A stretch of 64,000 nt of DNA, from NCBI RefSeq assembly GCF_000699445.3, contig NC_067196.1, forward strand, positions 29,095,116 to 29,159,115, read 5' to 3'. A program made the translations under genes and the position numbers. The stretch's first letter is position 1. Each line of letters opens with the position of its first letter. Positions 13,664 through 26,669 of this stretch are shown here, piece by piece. The DNA is from Schistosoma haematobium. Its lineage: Eukaryota; Platyhelminthes; Trematoda; Strigeidida; Schistosomatidae. Below the pieces are notes generated by a model. The model had not been told where the DNA came from. It ran no database searches and worked only from the letters and a program-made list of their open reading frames with translations.

Positions 13664-14460
13664 CGAAATCTCATCACGCAGTTGAAAAGCTCGCTTGGCT
13701 TATACTGACTTACGTCACCTATGGCGAAGACGAGATATCCGTCTATCAATTAACGGACGAGTATACTGCGCAGCAGTTCGTTCTGTTCTATTCTACGGCT
13801 GCGAAACGTGGCCACTAAGAGTAGAGGATATTCGTAAGCTACTAGTATTTGATCAAAGTTGTCCTAGAAATATTGCTCGCATCTGCTGAGATCATCGGGT
13901 AGGTAATAGTGAGGTTAGACGCAGGATATTAGGGAATGATGGCAAATCAATTGATGAGGTTGTGAAACTTGATCGACTGAGATGATTGGGCCACGTATTG
14001 CGTACGCCTGAACACCGACTACCACGGCACTCAATGCTAACTATTGTAGGGGATGGTTGGAAGAAAGTTAGGGGCGACCAAACCAAAACATGGCATCAGT
14101 ACTTGAAGTCACTGAATTCTAGTCTTAGCCATGTTGGTAGATGCAGACTACTTTGTTGGGGTCCGCGTGATATCGTAACTGATGGTTAGAGACTCTGCGT
14201 GACATGGCATGACATGATACACACTCTTTGTCTTCACTTAAACTATGAGATTAAAATCGCTTCATATCTTTCTTTCCACGAACTAATTCTTTCTTCCTGT
14301 ACCATGTCCCTATATGCAATCTTTCTTTTATATATTTCCACCACTGAATTAACCACTTCTATGAATCCGGTGTTCATCTTGTTGTGCTAATGAGGTATGA
14401 CAGCTTGAACTGATGCACATATGTGCCTAGTCCCACGTGGTAGCTGACTAACTGACTGAC
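13664..14460 (+). mobile_element. 3' end of a non-LTR retrotransposon with CTGA-type tail
   Basis: Broken frames encode DLRHLWRRRDIRLSINGRVY, AAVRSVLFYGCETWPL, VEDIRKLLVFD, then LGHVLRTPEHRLPRHS, QTKTWHQYLKSL and SHVGRCRL, the reverse-transcriptase C-terminal region of a flatworm LINE. The 3' untranslated region ends at CTGACTAACTGACTGACTC (14442-14460). It is the same family as 9655-10172 but longer at the 5' side. Several stops and a frameshift make it a pseudogene. Confidence 0.78.
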
Positions 14461-14479
14461 TCATCAGTGCGCGTCCACG

Positions 14480-16360
14480 ATCCCACCCCAAGGGATTTGA
14501 ACCCACGACCTATCAGTCTCGCGCACGAAAGTTTAAGCTCTAGACCACTTCAACCAGATTTCTCTCCGATTCATACATCACAATGGATTATTCAGTTAAG
14601 CATTACATTAAAATATTACTAAATCCTATATATAAAAACCTGTTTTATATTTCAAAAATTATAATAATTAATTATTAAATAATAATATTTCATTTACTGT
14701 GGAATATTCATTTCAATGGTTAAGATCATGAGTCATATTCATTTGTCTAAAAGATTTATCTTCAAACAAGTAACATTCACACACTGCTATACCCATACTA
14801 ATATATTGACGTGAACACGTATCTGTCAGATATATTGACATGTATTTCGCAAGCAACAGGAAAAAGAAAACTATTCTTGCTTACAAGTAGTTAACATGAA
14901 TGTCTATAATTCGGAAAATCTTAACCTTACATTAAATTTGTTTGCTTGTTTTATTTTGATGGAAGGATATAATCAGGCTACTGTTATATGAAACTAAACA
15001 AATCTTTTATATTCATGATTATGTTTATATTTTATATTAAATAAATAAATAAATGACTAAATATCTAATTCTAATCTGACAAACTAATCTAACTGACCTT
15101 GAATAAACAAACAAACAAACAAAAATAGTTCAAATTGATGAATTGGTTTATTTGTTTAAATGTCAAAAGCTGTTAAATAAAAATAATGACTTATCACTAT
15201 CAATAATAATTAAATGAAATTTCTGTTTCATTATTTTTCCCGTGTTTATATAATGTGATCACTTATAACATACCTGTGTTAATTATAGTATGTTAGTAAA
15301 CAATTTACTAATTAATCAATGAATAATGAAAGTTTCGACTAATTAATTTACTAAGTATATAAAGAATCAAAGCTGAATAAGTGAACGTATAAGTCTCCAT
15401 AAGGGTGTGCATTAACGACCCCATTGAAAATGTGCATCAATCTACAATATCATTTGAGTATATAATCGTTATGTTTGAATTGTGACTAGCAGTAGTATTC
15501 AGGACAGGATAATGTTGCGGTAGTCCATTAGGTTAGGTATATACCATTAGAAACTGATCAGTTGCTGTTCTTTATATCAATAAAGGGAAAATCTAAAACT
15601 CTATATATATTCAGCAAATGTTTTACCTATATATAAAATTCAAGTCATCAGGTTTATACGTTTCTTGGGGTTGAAAGCACTTAACAACTTTCTTGTCATG
15701 GTACGGATCATATTTAGAATACTCACTTATAATTATAAGAGGGATTGAAGGCATAATATTTAGATCTTGTAAAATGTTGATTACCTTGAAATCACCATGT
15801 CAATTAGTTTGCACATACATTTGTCACTTCTGATCAATTAACATTGGGTAAACCAATCGATTGATTCAGAAGATAAACACTTATCAAAGTGTTATGAAAG
15901 AATAATATTGAAGTACGTTCAAATGAATCGACCTAATATAACTTAAAATATATAAAGATTTTGTTTTATTTCTAGGTTTTTAACACAAAATAGAACCTGA
16001 AGCTAAGCAGGCTTTTGGAATATATACTGTACATTTTGCTAGGGAGTTTAAATAAAGCATTTTGATCTAACAACCAGTTGGTATTAAAGTTAATCAAAGT
16101 ATATGAGAAAATTATTTGATTTTATATGCTCTAATAGGAATAATAGTTTAGATACGACTTTTTACAACCATTCAATCAACTAATTGGCCGAAACTTTTGG
16201 TGAATCACATATTTTTTTGTAATCCATATATCAATCGTTCATGGTCTCAAAGAGTTGTGTTGATTGATCAAAATCATTCTGCAACCGATATATTACACAG
16301 ATCAGTGTGTACTATTAAACATAAGAAATTAACTTTTCCTAAGATAATGATATTTAGTCA
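14480..16360. other. AT-rich DNA, mostly unrecognised
   Basis: The first 100 bases (14470-14570) hold a mutated minus-strand family A tRNA-like segment (TTTGAACCCACGACC region). The rest shows only short AAAT and AAAC runs (15040-15120). Confidence 0.4.
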
Positions 16361-16364
16361 CTGT

Positions 16365-16460
16365 GGCTACTGAGCAGTCCCATAGTGGGTAGAAACGACT
16401 TCCCAGTGATTTCAGTGGTGGTTTAACATTGATCAGTTCATGATCTGAAAAAGCTAAATT
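16365..16460 (+). mobile_element. Family A SINE fragment with decayed ribozyme
   Basis: Contains CTGAGCAGTCCC and TAGAAACG followed by the TTCAGTGGTGGTTTAAC tail region. Core position 8 is C instead of G, and stem II is broken. Confidence 0.55.
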
Positions 16461-16786
16461 TCTAAAACCATATACTGGTAATTTTTAGTTTATTTGTTTA
16501 ACTATCCAATACCACTTCATTTTTATAGACTTCTACATTCGATACTTGGATTTGTTGACTATAATCCTCGACAAAACTACTAATAAATACAATTGCTAAG
16601 CTTAAGTAAATGATATTGTCCATAAGGAAATTTTCTTCGCTGAAACATCTTCATTCTCCTATCGTTGCTACAGCAATTTTAATTGCTTCATGATAAACCC
16701 TCTGTTATTACAGCGTAATAAGATATTTTAAATAATGTACATCAAATAACAGCAAAACATTCAAAAAAATGTAAAGATTGACTTTT

Positions 16787-17008
16787 TGTGGAGACTGTAG
16801 TAATTTAGTTGTTGAATTCATGAGTCGCTTTAAGCTAGACCATCATGGAAAACCTGAAAGCACTGGACGGCCGTTTCTTTCTTATCATTGCGTATCCACG
16901 ATCTTGCACACGTGATCCGAATCCAGGCACATCGGTCTCGCGTGCGAACGCTTTACCTCTAGACCAGTGTTTCCAGGCTTCCCACGGTGGTCTAGCTTTA
17001 ATCAACTA
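16787..17008. mobile_element. Family A SINE, inverted pair, interrupted on its right by a LINE-tail element
   Basis: Minus-strand tail, ribozyme 3' half and tRNA-like part (16787-16963) are joined to a plus-strand piece (16964-17008: TTCCAGGCTTCCCACGGTGG onwards). The plus piece resumes at 17409 (CTCATGAACTCAACC) after the inserted element at 17010-17408, so the insertion came later. Confidence 0.65.
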
Positions 17009-17009
17009 T

Positions 17010-17408
17010 CAAGGGACGGCCTGCTTGATCATCTGGGCTACCTGTTCCTGCCATCTTGGTATTTCAACAAGTTATCTATTTTTGTTTGTTTTAATATATC
17101 ACTATGTTTATTAATCTCATAACCTATTCTGCTGCGTTTCTGAAAAGTGTACAGCCTTTCGTTGTCAAAGTTACAAGAAGCTCAATAAGAGACAATGTGG
17201 TTGCTGGCAATATACAGCGAAAAGAATGCACATTATTCAGATGTTCATTTACTGAAATGCTAACATCTAACTGGCGATCACTCATTTATCGACAGGACCG
17301 ACCAAGAAGAAAGAAACGGAAACTTGTTGAAATAATTTACGCTGAGAATTCTATATTGTACCAAAAATATAATACTGAATAAAGCTGATAATAATAATAA
17401 TAATAATA
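17010..17408 (+). mobile_element. About 400-bp element with CR1-like 3' tail
   Basis: Starts GGACGGCCTGCTTGATCATC and ends with an ORF end reading KKRKLVEIIYAENSILYQKY followed by (AAT)n at 17384-17408. The same unit with nearly the same 5' start occurs at 26262-26657 (minus), 40331-40745 and 52100-52460. It sits inside a family A SINE. It shares only its last 60 or so bases with the larger CR1-like copy at 3840-5066. Confidence 0.7.
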
Positions 17409-17865
17409 ACTCATGAACTCAACCATTACATTACTAAAATCTCCCCAAAAACCCTCAATTATTATTAATGGCTTTATTCGATATTATATTTTGGCACAAT
17501 CTAGAATCCTCATCACAAAATAATAATCATCATGTGCTCACTAGTGACTTGCTTCAAGAGGTATTTCCTGGAGTTCTATTGAGAAGCTTTGACCAGTGGA
17601 GTTCAACCGTGTCTGTTATGAGACAGTTACTCTCTGGAAATAATAGTTGGACGGTGGCGCGATTTCGTGGATTGGTTGAAGTTACATATTAACACCATTG
17701 GATGCGGAGTCAGTAGTCTAGAAGTTAATTGTTCACGATTGAGACCTAAGGACCTGGGTTCGATTCCCAAGTGCAGGACCGTGGATGCCCACTGTTGAGG
17801 AGTCTCATATTAGAACGAAAGGGCCATTTAGTGTTTTCAGGTTTTCCGAGAATGAAAAACACTTC
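17409..17865 (+). mobile_element. Family A SINE tail, LINE-tail scrap, and a further family A unit
   Basis: 17409-17455 is the displaced tail of the family A copy to the left. 17453-17520 is a minus-strand LINE 3' tail (ATGGCTTTATTCGATATT). From 17521 a family A head (CATGTGCTCACTAGTGAC), tRNA-like part with B box GGTTCGATTCC, and a ribozyme with TTGAGGA and an intact-looking GAAA but broken stems follow. The tail-to-head order is that of a tandem array split by the LINE scrap. Confidence 0.65.
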
Positions 17866-17879
17866 AGCAATGCACATTT

Positions 17880-20800
17880 GCCAGCTTTCCTTCTGATGTA
17901 AATTACTGATAAAATTTATCGGTAATTTGAACAAAAATCCTTATTCAACTACTCAAGCATGTATTGAAAAAGTGAAATAATATCTTCCTTTATTATTTTC
18001 TTATTTGTAGACTAACGAAATAAAATAACTACATTTGTGAGCGTTCTGATGGAAGAATTATTCTCTATTGAGAATTATCAGACTCACTGAACTAAATTTG
18101 TAGTAATCATACAGTGTATCTAATGCATTGTGGCTATTTGTATGCAAGTTATTATCTATAAACTCTAATTGGTTAAGTTCAAATACCACCATCTACAGTA
18201 ACTTCCCAGCTAATCTGAACCACCTTGTTTTAATATTATTTATATGACCAAGGAAGTCTCCTTTTGACTGGTTTGACGGTCTGTACTTCTACCTGTGAAG
18301 CGTTTAAATTATGGACGGCAAATATTATAACAATAAGCATTTGGTTGAAATATTCTTCAAATTCAATACTGAAACAATAATATTGTAATCCGATGTTATT
18401 TTGTTTATAACTTTTATCATGATAGCCGGTTGTTGTTCATTTTATCAACCTCTACTAACGCTTGTATATTCTCAACATTAGCCTTATGTAAAAGTTTTAG
18501 CGTACTTTAATTAAGGTCAACAAAACATCGTAAGATATTCATTTCGTCCTGCTCAAATTTCATCAGATGGATGTACTTGTAAATATTGAAACTGTTAGAA
18601 ACAAGGAACTAAAATTTAATTATTTACCTTTCCTTTATGCAGTAATCACGAATACTATTTAGAGTTTATGATGGGTATTAGAAAAGTTTGTTATCGTTTT
18701 GTTTTAACTCAAAAACTATTTTTCAATGTCTTCTTATATGATGGAATATTGCAAATATAGTTTGTCAGTGTTTTAAAAAATTAATATCATTTTTATAAGT
18801 AGCGATTCAGAACTGAAAAAAAACTCTCGTTAGACAAAAATATCCTGTTGTTTTGATAAATCTACTAACAGTCTATAATACACACATTCATTTATAATCT
18901 ATATTATATTGAAATGGTTTTAATTTAAACAAAAATGTTAACTGATACCAAAACTGACAGAGTTATCTGCACATTTACCCCTAGGTACATGTTTAGTGGA
19001 AATTTCAAATAATAATATTATATATCAAACAGACTTTATAGATACCTGCTGTTTCTATTCTACTTTCTATAAATTAAAAGTACTTCTTTTACCTAAAAAT
19101 GTATTTAGAAATTAAGAAACATCAAATTGTCCATGGGTTACGTGCTTGATTCAAATTGAGCCTACTTAGAGCATGATATGAAACTGCATACACGTATAAT
19201 TTTTTTGCATTTTTTTTAATATACATTCCGTAATAATTTGCTAAGCAGATTTAGATTGACTGTTCATGTGTCAATGAATTAACCAAATAAGGTAAATCTT
19301 AAGTAATCGATAAATTCACCGTAGGTTACTTAGTACTAACACGTGATTAGGCAAAACTTGACAGTCTGGTAAATCATGAATTAGTTTAATCCGTTTATTT
19401 AGTATTATTTTCATAGTATACACTAGATAAAACACGTAATCCAGTGAGGATAAATAATGATACTACTACTAATAATAATACTAATACTAAAAACAATAAT
19501 GAAGCTAATGGAAGGATGAGCTTAACAGATTGACAGATGAAATATTTAGGTATTCCATAGCTTTTAAAACTTTACATTTTATTTGATTATATAATCTGTG
19601 AATGGATGAGTGTAAGTCAAGCTGGGAATTCAGTAGTAGTTAGATTTACAGACATACATATCAATTTCACATATTTTCGTATTACTGCATTCACTAACCA
19701 CAGCATTCAAATGAATACTATCAAACTAATTTAATATTGTAATAATTAGTTAAGACTGAAAGAGATAAATAGGTTATGTGTCGTTTTGCATTTTATCTCC
19801 TAATACTCGAACATTTAGTTTCTTTGATAATAGAACATCAAACGTATGATTATACCTGATTTAAAACTGACAAGTTAGTTTCATTAGCATTATGTTTAAA
19901 GATTGTAAACTGTCAGAAATAATGAATAATCTAATAAATATATTTCCTTCGATCAAACGTATGCGTTTTAAACAAAAATATTCTAACACTGTACCATTCT
20001 AACTAAATTTCTGGTCTATCACTTGATTCAGTTGTTTTGAATAAACTTGTTATGATAAATACTTGTGATACAATAAGTCATAAACAACATAGAATCCTGA
20101 AAAAAAACAAGGAAGAGAAAAATATGGAAAATAAAAATCAAGAACTATTATTCATACTAACGATATGAATAGAGGTGAATACTAAATATATCTATCCTAG
20201 TGAGATCAAAACGTTGAACTTAAATGTGATTGCGTTCTGATGCACTATTTTTGTCTGTTGACGTGAAGAAAGTTATCGTAAACATTATCACTAAAAATTC
20301 TCAGAAGACTGTAGTTGTCACTGATTCAAATGAAAGTATATCCTTAGCGTACTTCGCCTAATAAAAATGAAAGAGTCAGTCGGTCCTTACTATATCATGC
20401 AAAGAAACTGTTGCATTTTAGAGCTTATTCATTGAAAACGTTAATGGAAGCGTGCAAAAAGAAATGTTGTACTAAACACCTCTCAACGTCACCAGCATTG
20501 ACAATAGTGAGCTATAAGATTTCACTCAATAGCTTCCGAGTAAAGAGACTCCTTCTAGACATTAACTGTGATAAACGCTGTAGCAGGAAATCTTGAATAA
20601 TTGGATCGAATAATGCAGACAACTTAAGAAGTAATTTATGTTTGGTGTTGCAGAACATTTTGAATAGCAAGATATATATTCAGCACATTCAAGACCTGGT
20701 CATAAACTAGCCTATCTTCCTTGAATTCGCTATTCTAACTCCTCATTTAGGTCTCGGATGGCTTTGAAAGCTAATATTGTGGGCACCATACTAGTCTAAG

Positions 20801-21750
20801 AAGTCCATCTTAAGTAGTCGCAAGCCTATTACAGTCAAGACCGATCAAATGCTTTCTTATTCTCTAATGTTATTTATTATTGTTTGTAAAGTTAACAGGT
20901 TTTGTGGTAGCTTCTGTTGATCTGGTAAGCTCAGGACGAACCAGTCAGTGCATAACTATGCTTTCGCTCGAAAAATTACAATACTACAGACCAGTAAGAA
21001 ACCCAGATTAATCTTAGACTTTTTGGTTTGATATCATGGAATAATTAATTTCAACTTTAGTTTCGAAGTGGACTGACGAACTGAGGTAGATGAACCAAAA
21101 TATCACATAATCTTAATGAACTTTATAAGTTTATATAATAGAATCTCTTATCTTTTTGATGACGAAAGTTATTCATTAGCACAATATTAATTATCACTGT
21201 ATAACACACATTAAAACTAAACTCTTGGAATATTTTGTTTACAGGTAGTTGAAAGTATTTGACAAGAAACGTTTAGACCTACATTTCATCATGGTTGACA
21301 CTTGTCAGTAAAATGTACCTGCCGTAATCTAGAAGCAGGTTATTAACCCTATTAAAATAAATTAATATCCTCCAGTTTCGTAATCTAAGACGGCACTACT
21401 ATGCATTACCGGTAACTAAAGGTCCGTGCTGACTACCTATCAACCAATGTAGTTTGTAATACATTTAGATTGGAAGATAAATTTGTTTCGAAAGAATTCT
21501 CTCGTTTACTTAATATTCATTTAATAAATTATGAGTGTATTCCTTTGAAACGGAACATGTTCAAGTCATGTCTGATACAGTGAAATCAGAAATTAATATG
21601 TTTTAGTCAGAAAACCCACCTTAGTCGTGTTGAAAATAATATAATAAATGAATTTATAAAATTTTAAAAATGATTATTAAGAAATCCAGTCTCAAAAATC
21701 ACAATCATTTGATTAACATCTACATTTAAATAAAATTTTCTCTAGTTAAC
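17880..21750. other. Intron-like DNA with one unassigned higher-GC block
   Basis: Mostly AT-rich with no recognised gene. The stretch about 20400-21000 has higher G+C and partly open frames on both strands (61 codons at 20411-20596 plus), but I recognise no domain; it may be an old repeat. Confidence 0.35.
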
Positions 21751-21754
21751 TTAC

Positions 21755-21905
21755 CAACATACTGTCTTACTCCAATAACAGCTATAAAAATAATCAACAA
21801 TCCACCAGTAAATTGATAATTTAATTGATCCACAAAATCAACTCCATCACCTCCGTATGGAGTTTCAAATACTTTACCAATTCGTAATACAGTATCCGGA
21901 TTCAT
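21755..21905 (-). CDS. Innexin, first coding exon (50 codons plus one base)
   Basis: Innexins are four-pass membrane proteins that form invertebrate gap junctions. The exon encodes a cytoplasmic N-terminus beginning MNPDTVLRIGKVFETPYGG, then the family signature DQLNYQFTGGLLIIF leading into the first membrane segment, and ends at VRQYV plus the first base of the glycine codon, just where QYVG-(K/D)-PI-C is expected to continue. On the minus strand the exon end reads GTTG|GTAAGT, a strong splice donor. The ATG at 21905 is the first in frame after an in-frame TAA at 21918-21920, so the start is well supported. The next exon (PIQCW-type motif) was not found to the left inside this window, so intron 1 probably covers 1-21754 or more. 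Family assignment is from recognised motifs; which innexin paralogue it is cannot be told. Confidence 0.88.
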
Positions 21906-21919
21906 ATGATGAATAAATT

Positions 21920-24180
21920 AAAATATATTAAATTATGTTAACATGACAATTAAAAAGAAACTATTCATACAAATTGTTTATACACAAATCAAATATGATA
22001 AAGTTTTAATTGTTATAAATAAATGAAACTAATATCCTTTGATTTTGTTTTGTTTCCCTTAAATAATATTCATAATCATAATCATAATGTTTCTAAAAAG
22101 GTGGTCCAATAATTTCCATACTCCTAAGTTTCTGTTGTTTTCTTTGTTTAAATTGTATAATGGAATAGACTGTTAATAATAAGAAGATAAATGAAAATTT
22201 TTGAAACATTTCAATTCTAAATAAAACAGCCTATTGATATATACATAATAGCACATAATAATAATATTATTAATAATAATAATAATAATGGGTAATCTTT
22301 CTAATAAACTATATACTAGAAGAATTTTTTCTAGAAAAAAAAGAACAAAAAAGAAATGATGATTTATTTGGTTCAATGTGTTCAATGGGAAATTATTTTA
22401 AATTTTATTCTTTAAAATTCATTCTTTTAATAAAAAAAATAATAAATAATTGGGATTTTTTTCTTCATTATTTAAAATGAATTTTCAAGGAGCGGTATAA
22501 TAATAAATTGAATCATTGAAATAGATAGATATGTGAATAGATCAATATGCATACTCTTTATTTCTAAGTAGAAATTATAATATGAATATCATTTTGTTCT
22601 ATTATAAAATGAATGAGCAATATATTCATTGTATATATAAATTGTAATGATTTATTTTGATGATGAATTGATGTATTAAGTGTATTTATTCAATGAATTG
22701 TCCCAGATTAATAATACTTACAAGTTGAACAGTGTAGTACCTTCTTCTAATATATATACATAGATATGCTTACATATATATAGTCATTATAGGTAAGCAT
22801 TTATTGGAAGAAAATTGTTTTTTTAAAAATGACATTATAGAAATATTAGTCATTTGAATGATATACATATGTATGTATATACCTATTGATATGGATACAA
22901 TTTTATTGTGATTTAGATTAAGCAACAGTGATAGTATTGTACACGTTTAGAATGAATGAATCTTCGTTTTTTTTTTATATATTTGTTAAGTATACCAATT
23001 AAATAGGTTATGCTCTCTGTTATCTGTGCAAAATTTTTCGTAGTAAGATTTAATATATATGTATATATATATTGACAACATTGTCAACGACAACCAGAAC
23101 AAGAAGAAGAGAAGGAAGAAAGAGGAGTACAATTAGAAAGAAAAAGACAAACAACAGTAGAAAAAAGTACGGGTAGGTGGGATGAACAGAAGGAAGAAGT
23201 GAAAACATATAGTTAACCACCAATATTAAACTAACCAATCAATTAACTAATACTAGCTTATAATTTACTAACAAATAAAAATCAGTGCATATCGATAGAC
23301 TTGAAAACACCTTTATGAATAGAAAAAATAAGTATTAACCGCACAGTATCACTTCTACTGACCGATAACTTTTACTGTAATGCGAGAGAGAGAGAGAAGA
23401 AATAAAAGAGAAACACAGAGAGTGAGAAAACGAGAGAAATTTTAGCCTGTTTATCTTCAATCCTATAAAGCTGAATATTTGCTTCACATAAACACACATC
23501 TGTAATTCTTTTGAATATTATACTATTCCTATTTGTCTCTATTACGCTTTGGGTTCATATGTAAATATGACGTCACATGATCGAAGACTGACAGACACAA
23601 AATGTATGGGCAGTTACAATTTGTAGCTTGTTATACAACAGTACAGACAAATTGTACTAGTATACATACATCCATTTATTTGACTACTAATATAGTATTT
23701 AAACAAGTCACTATATATTCATGTATATTTAGTAAATCCTAGAAGCAGTTTCCTAGTTTTATTTCCCAAATAATAGAGTGTTATATTGTTTCACTCTATT
23801 AGCATTCATTTTGACAAATGTAAAGTTATCAAAAAGTAAGAAAGATTGAAAGTAAATAGTACTATATCAATTGTCCATTTATTTTTCATGAAACACAATT
23901 ATCATTGACAATTACTTAAGTACAGCAAACTTACAAATTTTTCATTACATTATTAGTAGAATGATAAATCAACAGAAATATAGTACATTACTGTAAATTG
24001 TTTGAAAAATAAAGCTTTCAACCCATGTCAAAAGTTAAATAAAATATCATGAATTAAAAGGAATTAAAATTGAGGTGCTTAATATTGAACAAGCTTTGAA
24101 ACATAAAAGAGATCATCGAATTCAAAACTGATCTAAGTTAGATAACTCTTGAAAACCAGATGTGATCATTTATGATGCCA
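21920..24180. other. Sequence upstream of the innexin start, no gene seen
   Basis: AT-rich, with (TAA)n near 22257-22290 and a purine-rich run near 23095-23165 and 23380-23440. It must contain the innexin 5' untranslated region next to 21906, but no promoter, 5' exon boundary or other feature can be pinned down. Confidence 0.4.
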
Positions 24181-24184
24181 TGAA

Positions 24185-24740
24185 AAGGAATCGAGTCCAT
24201 CATCTTCAGTCTCACGCACGAATGCTTGTCATCCAGACTACTGAGTCAGCATCCAATGGTGCACAAGCCTAACATCAATCAATGTACGATAGTGAGCGAT
24301 CTCACTGGTCACGAACATTATTGTGACGAAGTTCAACGATCTCTGGAAATTATCATGCATTCACTTGTGACTAGCTTCGAGAAGAAATTTCCAGAGTTCT
24401 GTTGAGAAGCCATGACCAGTAGAGCTAATCCGTGTCGGATGTGAGGCAGTTACTCACTGAAGACAATGAAAGATTGTCACTCACTATCGTACCTTGATTG
24501 AAGTTAGGCTTGTACACCACTGGATGGTAACTCAGTAGTCTGGATGACAAGTATTCACGCGCCATACCGAAGGTAGTGGACTCGAATTTTTTGCACGGGA
24601 TCATAGATGCGGATATCTATGGAGTCCCTTGCAAGAACGAATCGGTCGTACAGTACTTTCAGGTTTTCAATAGTTGTTTGACTTAAACTGGTTGGTGATT
24701 TTAATGAAATTCAACAATATTCACAACCCGTTACTGATGA
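24185..24740. mobile_element. Family A SINE, old inverted pair
   Basis: 24185-24340 is minus-strand tRNA-like and head sequence; 24350-24740 is a plus-strand unit with head, tRNA-like part (GGACTCGAATTTTTTGCACG for the B-box region), a decayed ribozyme (ATCTATGGAGTCC, GAACGAATCGG) and tail (TTCAACAATATTCACAACCC). Orientation is divergent, tRNA-like parts inside. Confidence 0.65.
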
Positions 24741-25559
24741 TAATAAGAGGTCAGTTAAAATGTGTTGGATGCATTTTAGTTATATATTCACTCATTGAAG
24801 CATCTCGTGTCTTGGGATACATACTTCCTACAAAATAGAGACTAGTGTGAAAATTTTATTCAACACTAATAGTTTTTTGCAGCTGAATTACCTGACATGA
24901 TACTGTAAAGAATGTCTGCTAAAAGAATATATGAAGGTGAAAGCAAAAATTATACACATGTTAAGAGGTTATTGAAAACCAGATTTTCACTGTTGGAAGT
25001 GCTATAAAATTCGATATTATTTGAAACCACTGAATAATCTTTAAAAAAATCGAAACTAACCATGATTCAAATTAATCATAGTCAATTTGGAAAGAGATTT
25101 CATCTATTTTTCACAAAAATCAGTAGTAAATATTTATTGGCGGTTTTGTGGAGATTAATTAAAGTACATTTACGTCGCAGATTTCTGTTAGCTGAATAGC
25201 CACTGGAAAACAAACAGTACCTAATAGCTATTTCATCCTAGTGTGTGAATAGTTAATAGTGTGCATTCACAATCGTAACATGATTTATAACTTTAAAATA
25301 TCTAGTATCTATCCATGACAGAATGTAATAATTCATAAGAATGACGATGAAAATTTAACTAATAATGAATATAAAGACTGTTTTAACGTTAATTTCATCA
25401 TATGGTGAGATCAGCTTAGTGGCCAATCAACGGTATATCTTTGATAGACTGAGTGTAAACCCAATGATGTACATTTTTGAATTTAATTAACTCACACTAT
25501 AGCTCAGTTAGAAGCCGACACCATAAATGATTAACTTCTGTTAGATAGTGGTTGGAGCT

Positions 25560-25885
25560 GTTCGGCAAAAAACCTTGTATATCGGGTTCGTGCTATTTGG
25601 TACTGGTCATAAAGATGTACCTGTAATCTTGAGAGGAGTGGTGCTCTCTGACAAATCATCCCGTACCACTCCGCTTCTCAGTCAGAGATGTTGTTGTTGA
25701 GCTGGTCATTACTCAGTGATCAAACGGTTGTATATACATCTCAGTTCAATGGGAGCTCTATCATGGTTCAAATAGCTCAGTGGTAACACCTCGGACTGAA
25801 AACCTGATCAGACCCACCAAAGAGCGCGACTCCCCTCAAGATTACAGGTATATCTTGATGAGAAACGTATCTCAAAGCTAGTTAC
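25560..25885. mobile_element. Family C SINE, inverted pair, decayed
   Basis: 25560-25690 is a minus-strand copy: ribozyme remnant (TCGTGCTATTTGGTACTGGT), then CCTGTAATCTTGAGAGGAG and tRNA-like remains. 25750-25885 is a plus-strand copy: A box TAGCTCAGTGGTAACACC, then CCCTCAAGATTACAGG and a truncated ribozyme. Same layout as the well-preserved composite at 29120-29531. Confidence 0.65.
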
Positions 25886-26261
25886 TTATGACTATGCCGA
25901 TTGTTTATTTAGGTAATTCTATTTAAGCATATTGAACATGGACGGTGAGTTATAAAATACCGTTAAGTGACATTTTAATCCGCTCCTTACTAACTGAACA
26001 TTTTCAAATTTACTTTAATAGTATATGATTAAGGTGACATATGTCGAATGGAATGCTGAATCCTACCAACAAGAACAGACAGCAAATAATGTAAAATGAA
26101 AAAGTTTTTTTATAAAAGCATTCTAAACTATAAACAGTAGTATCCCTCATTTCTAGACAAATCTAATTATAACAATTTTTTTAAAAATCACTTGATTAAC
26201 TGAGTGTAAAATATGTTTTACTATTTTACACAAATTTATGTGATAACTGTTAAAGTCTAGA

Positions 26262-26657
26262 ACTGTTTTTATTATTATTATTATTACGATTATATTTTTT
26301 CTACAATATAGAATTCTCGGCACAAAGTATTTCAACAAGTTTCCGTTTCTTACTTCTTGATCGATATTGACGATAAATACTGAGTGATCGCTTGTTAGAC
26401 ATTATCATTTCAGAAGTCGACATCTGAATAATATTCATTCTTTTTAATGCATATTGCCAGCCATCATGATGTCTCCGATTGTAAATTTTTGTAACTTGTA
26501 CAACGAAATGTCATGAACTTTTCACAAACACACCTGAATAGTTTATGCAATTAATTGACATAATGATCTGTTAAAACAAACAATAGAGCATTTAACTTGT
26601 TGAAAAATCTAGATGGCAGGAACAGGTAGTCTAGATATTCAAGCAGGCCGCCTGGAT
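26262..26657 (-). mobile_element. About 400-bp element with CR1-like 3' tail
   Basis: Minus-strand copy of the unit also at 17010 and 40331. It runs from an (ATT)n tract at 26268-26286, through AGAATTCTCGGCACAAAGTA, to its 5' boundary GCAGGCCGCCTGGA at 26643-26656. Confidence 0.7.
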
Positions 26658-26669
26658 GTACATTATTGA

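Noticed and set aside
22173..22385. ORF upstream of the innexin start as an upstream exon
   Set aside because: Low complexity, driven by AT-rich triplet runs, with no splice signals joining it to the innexin exon.
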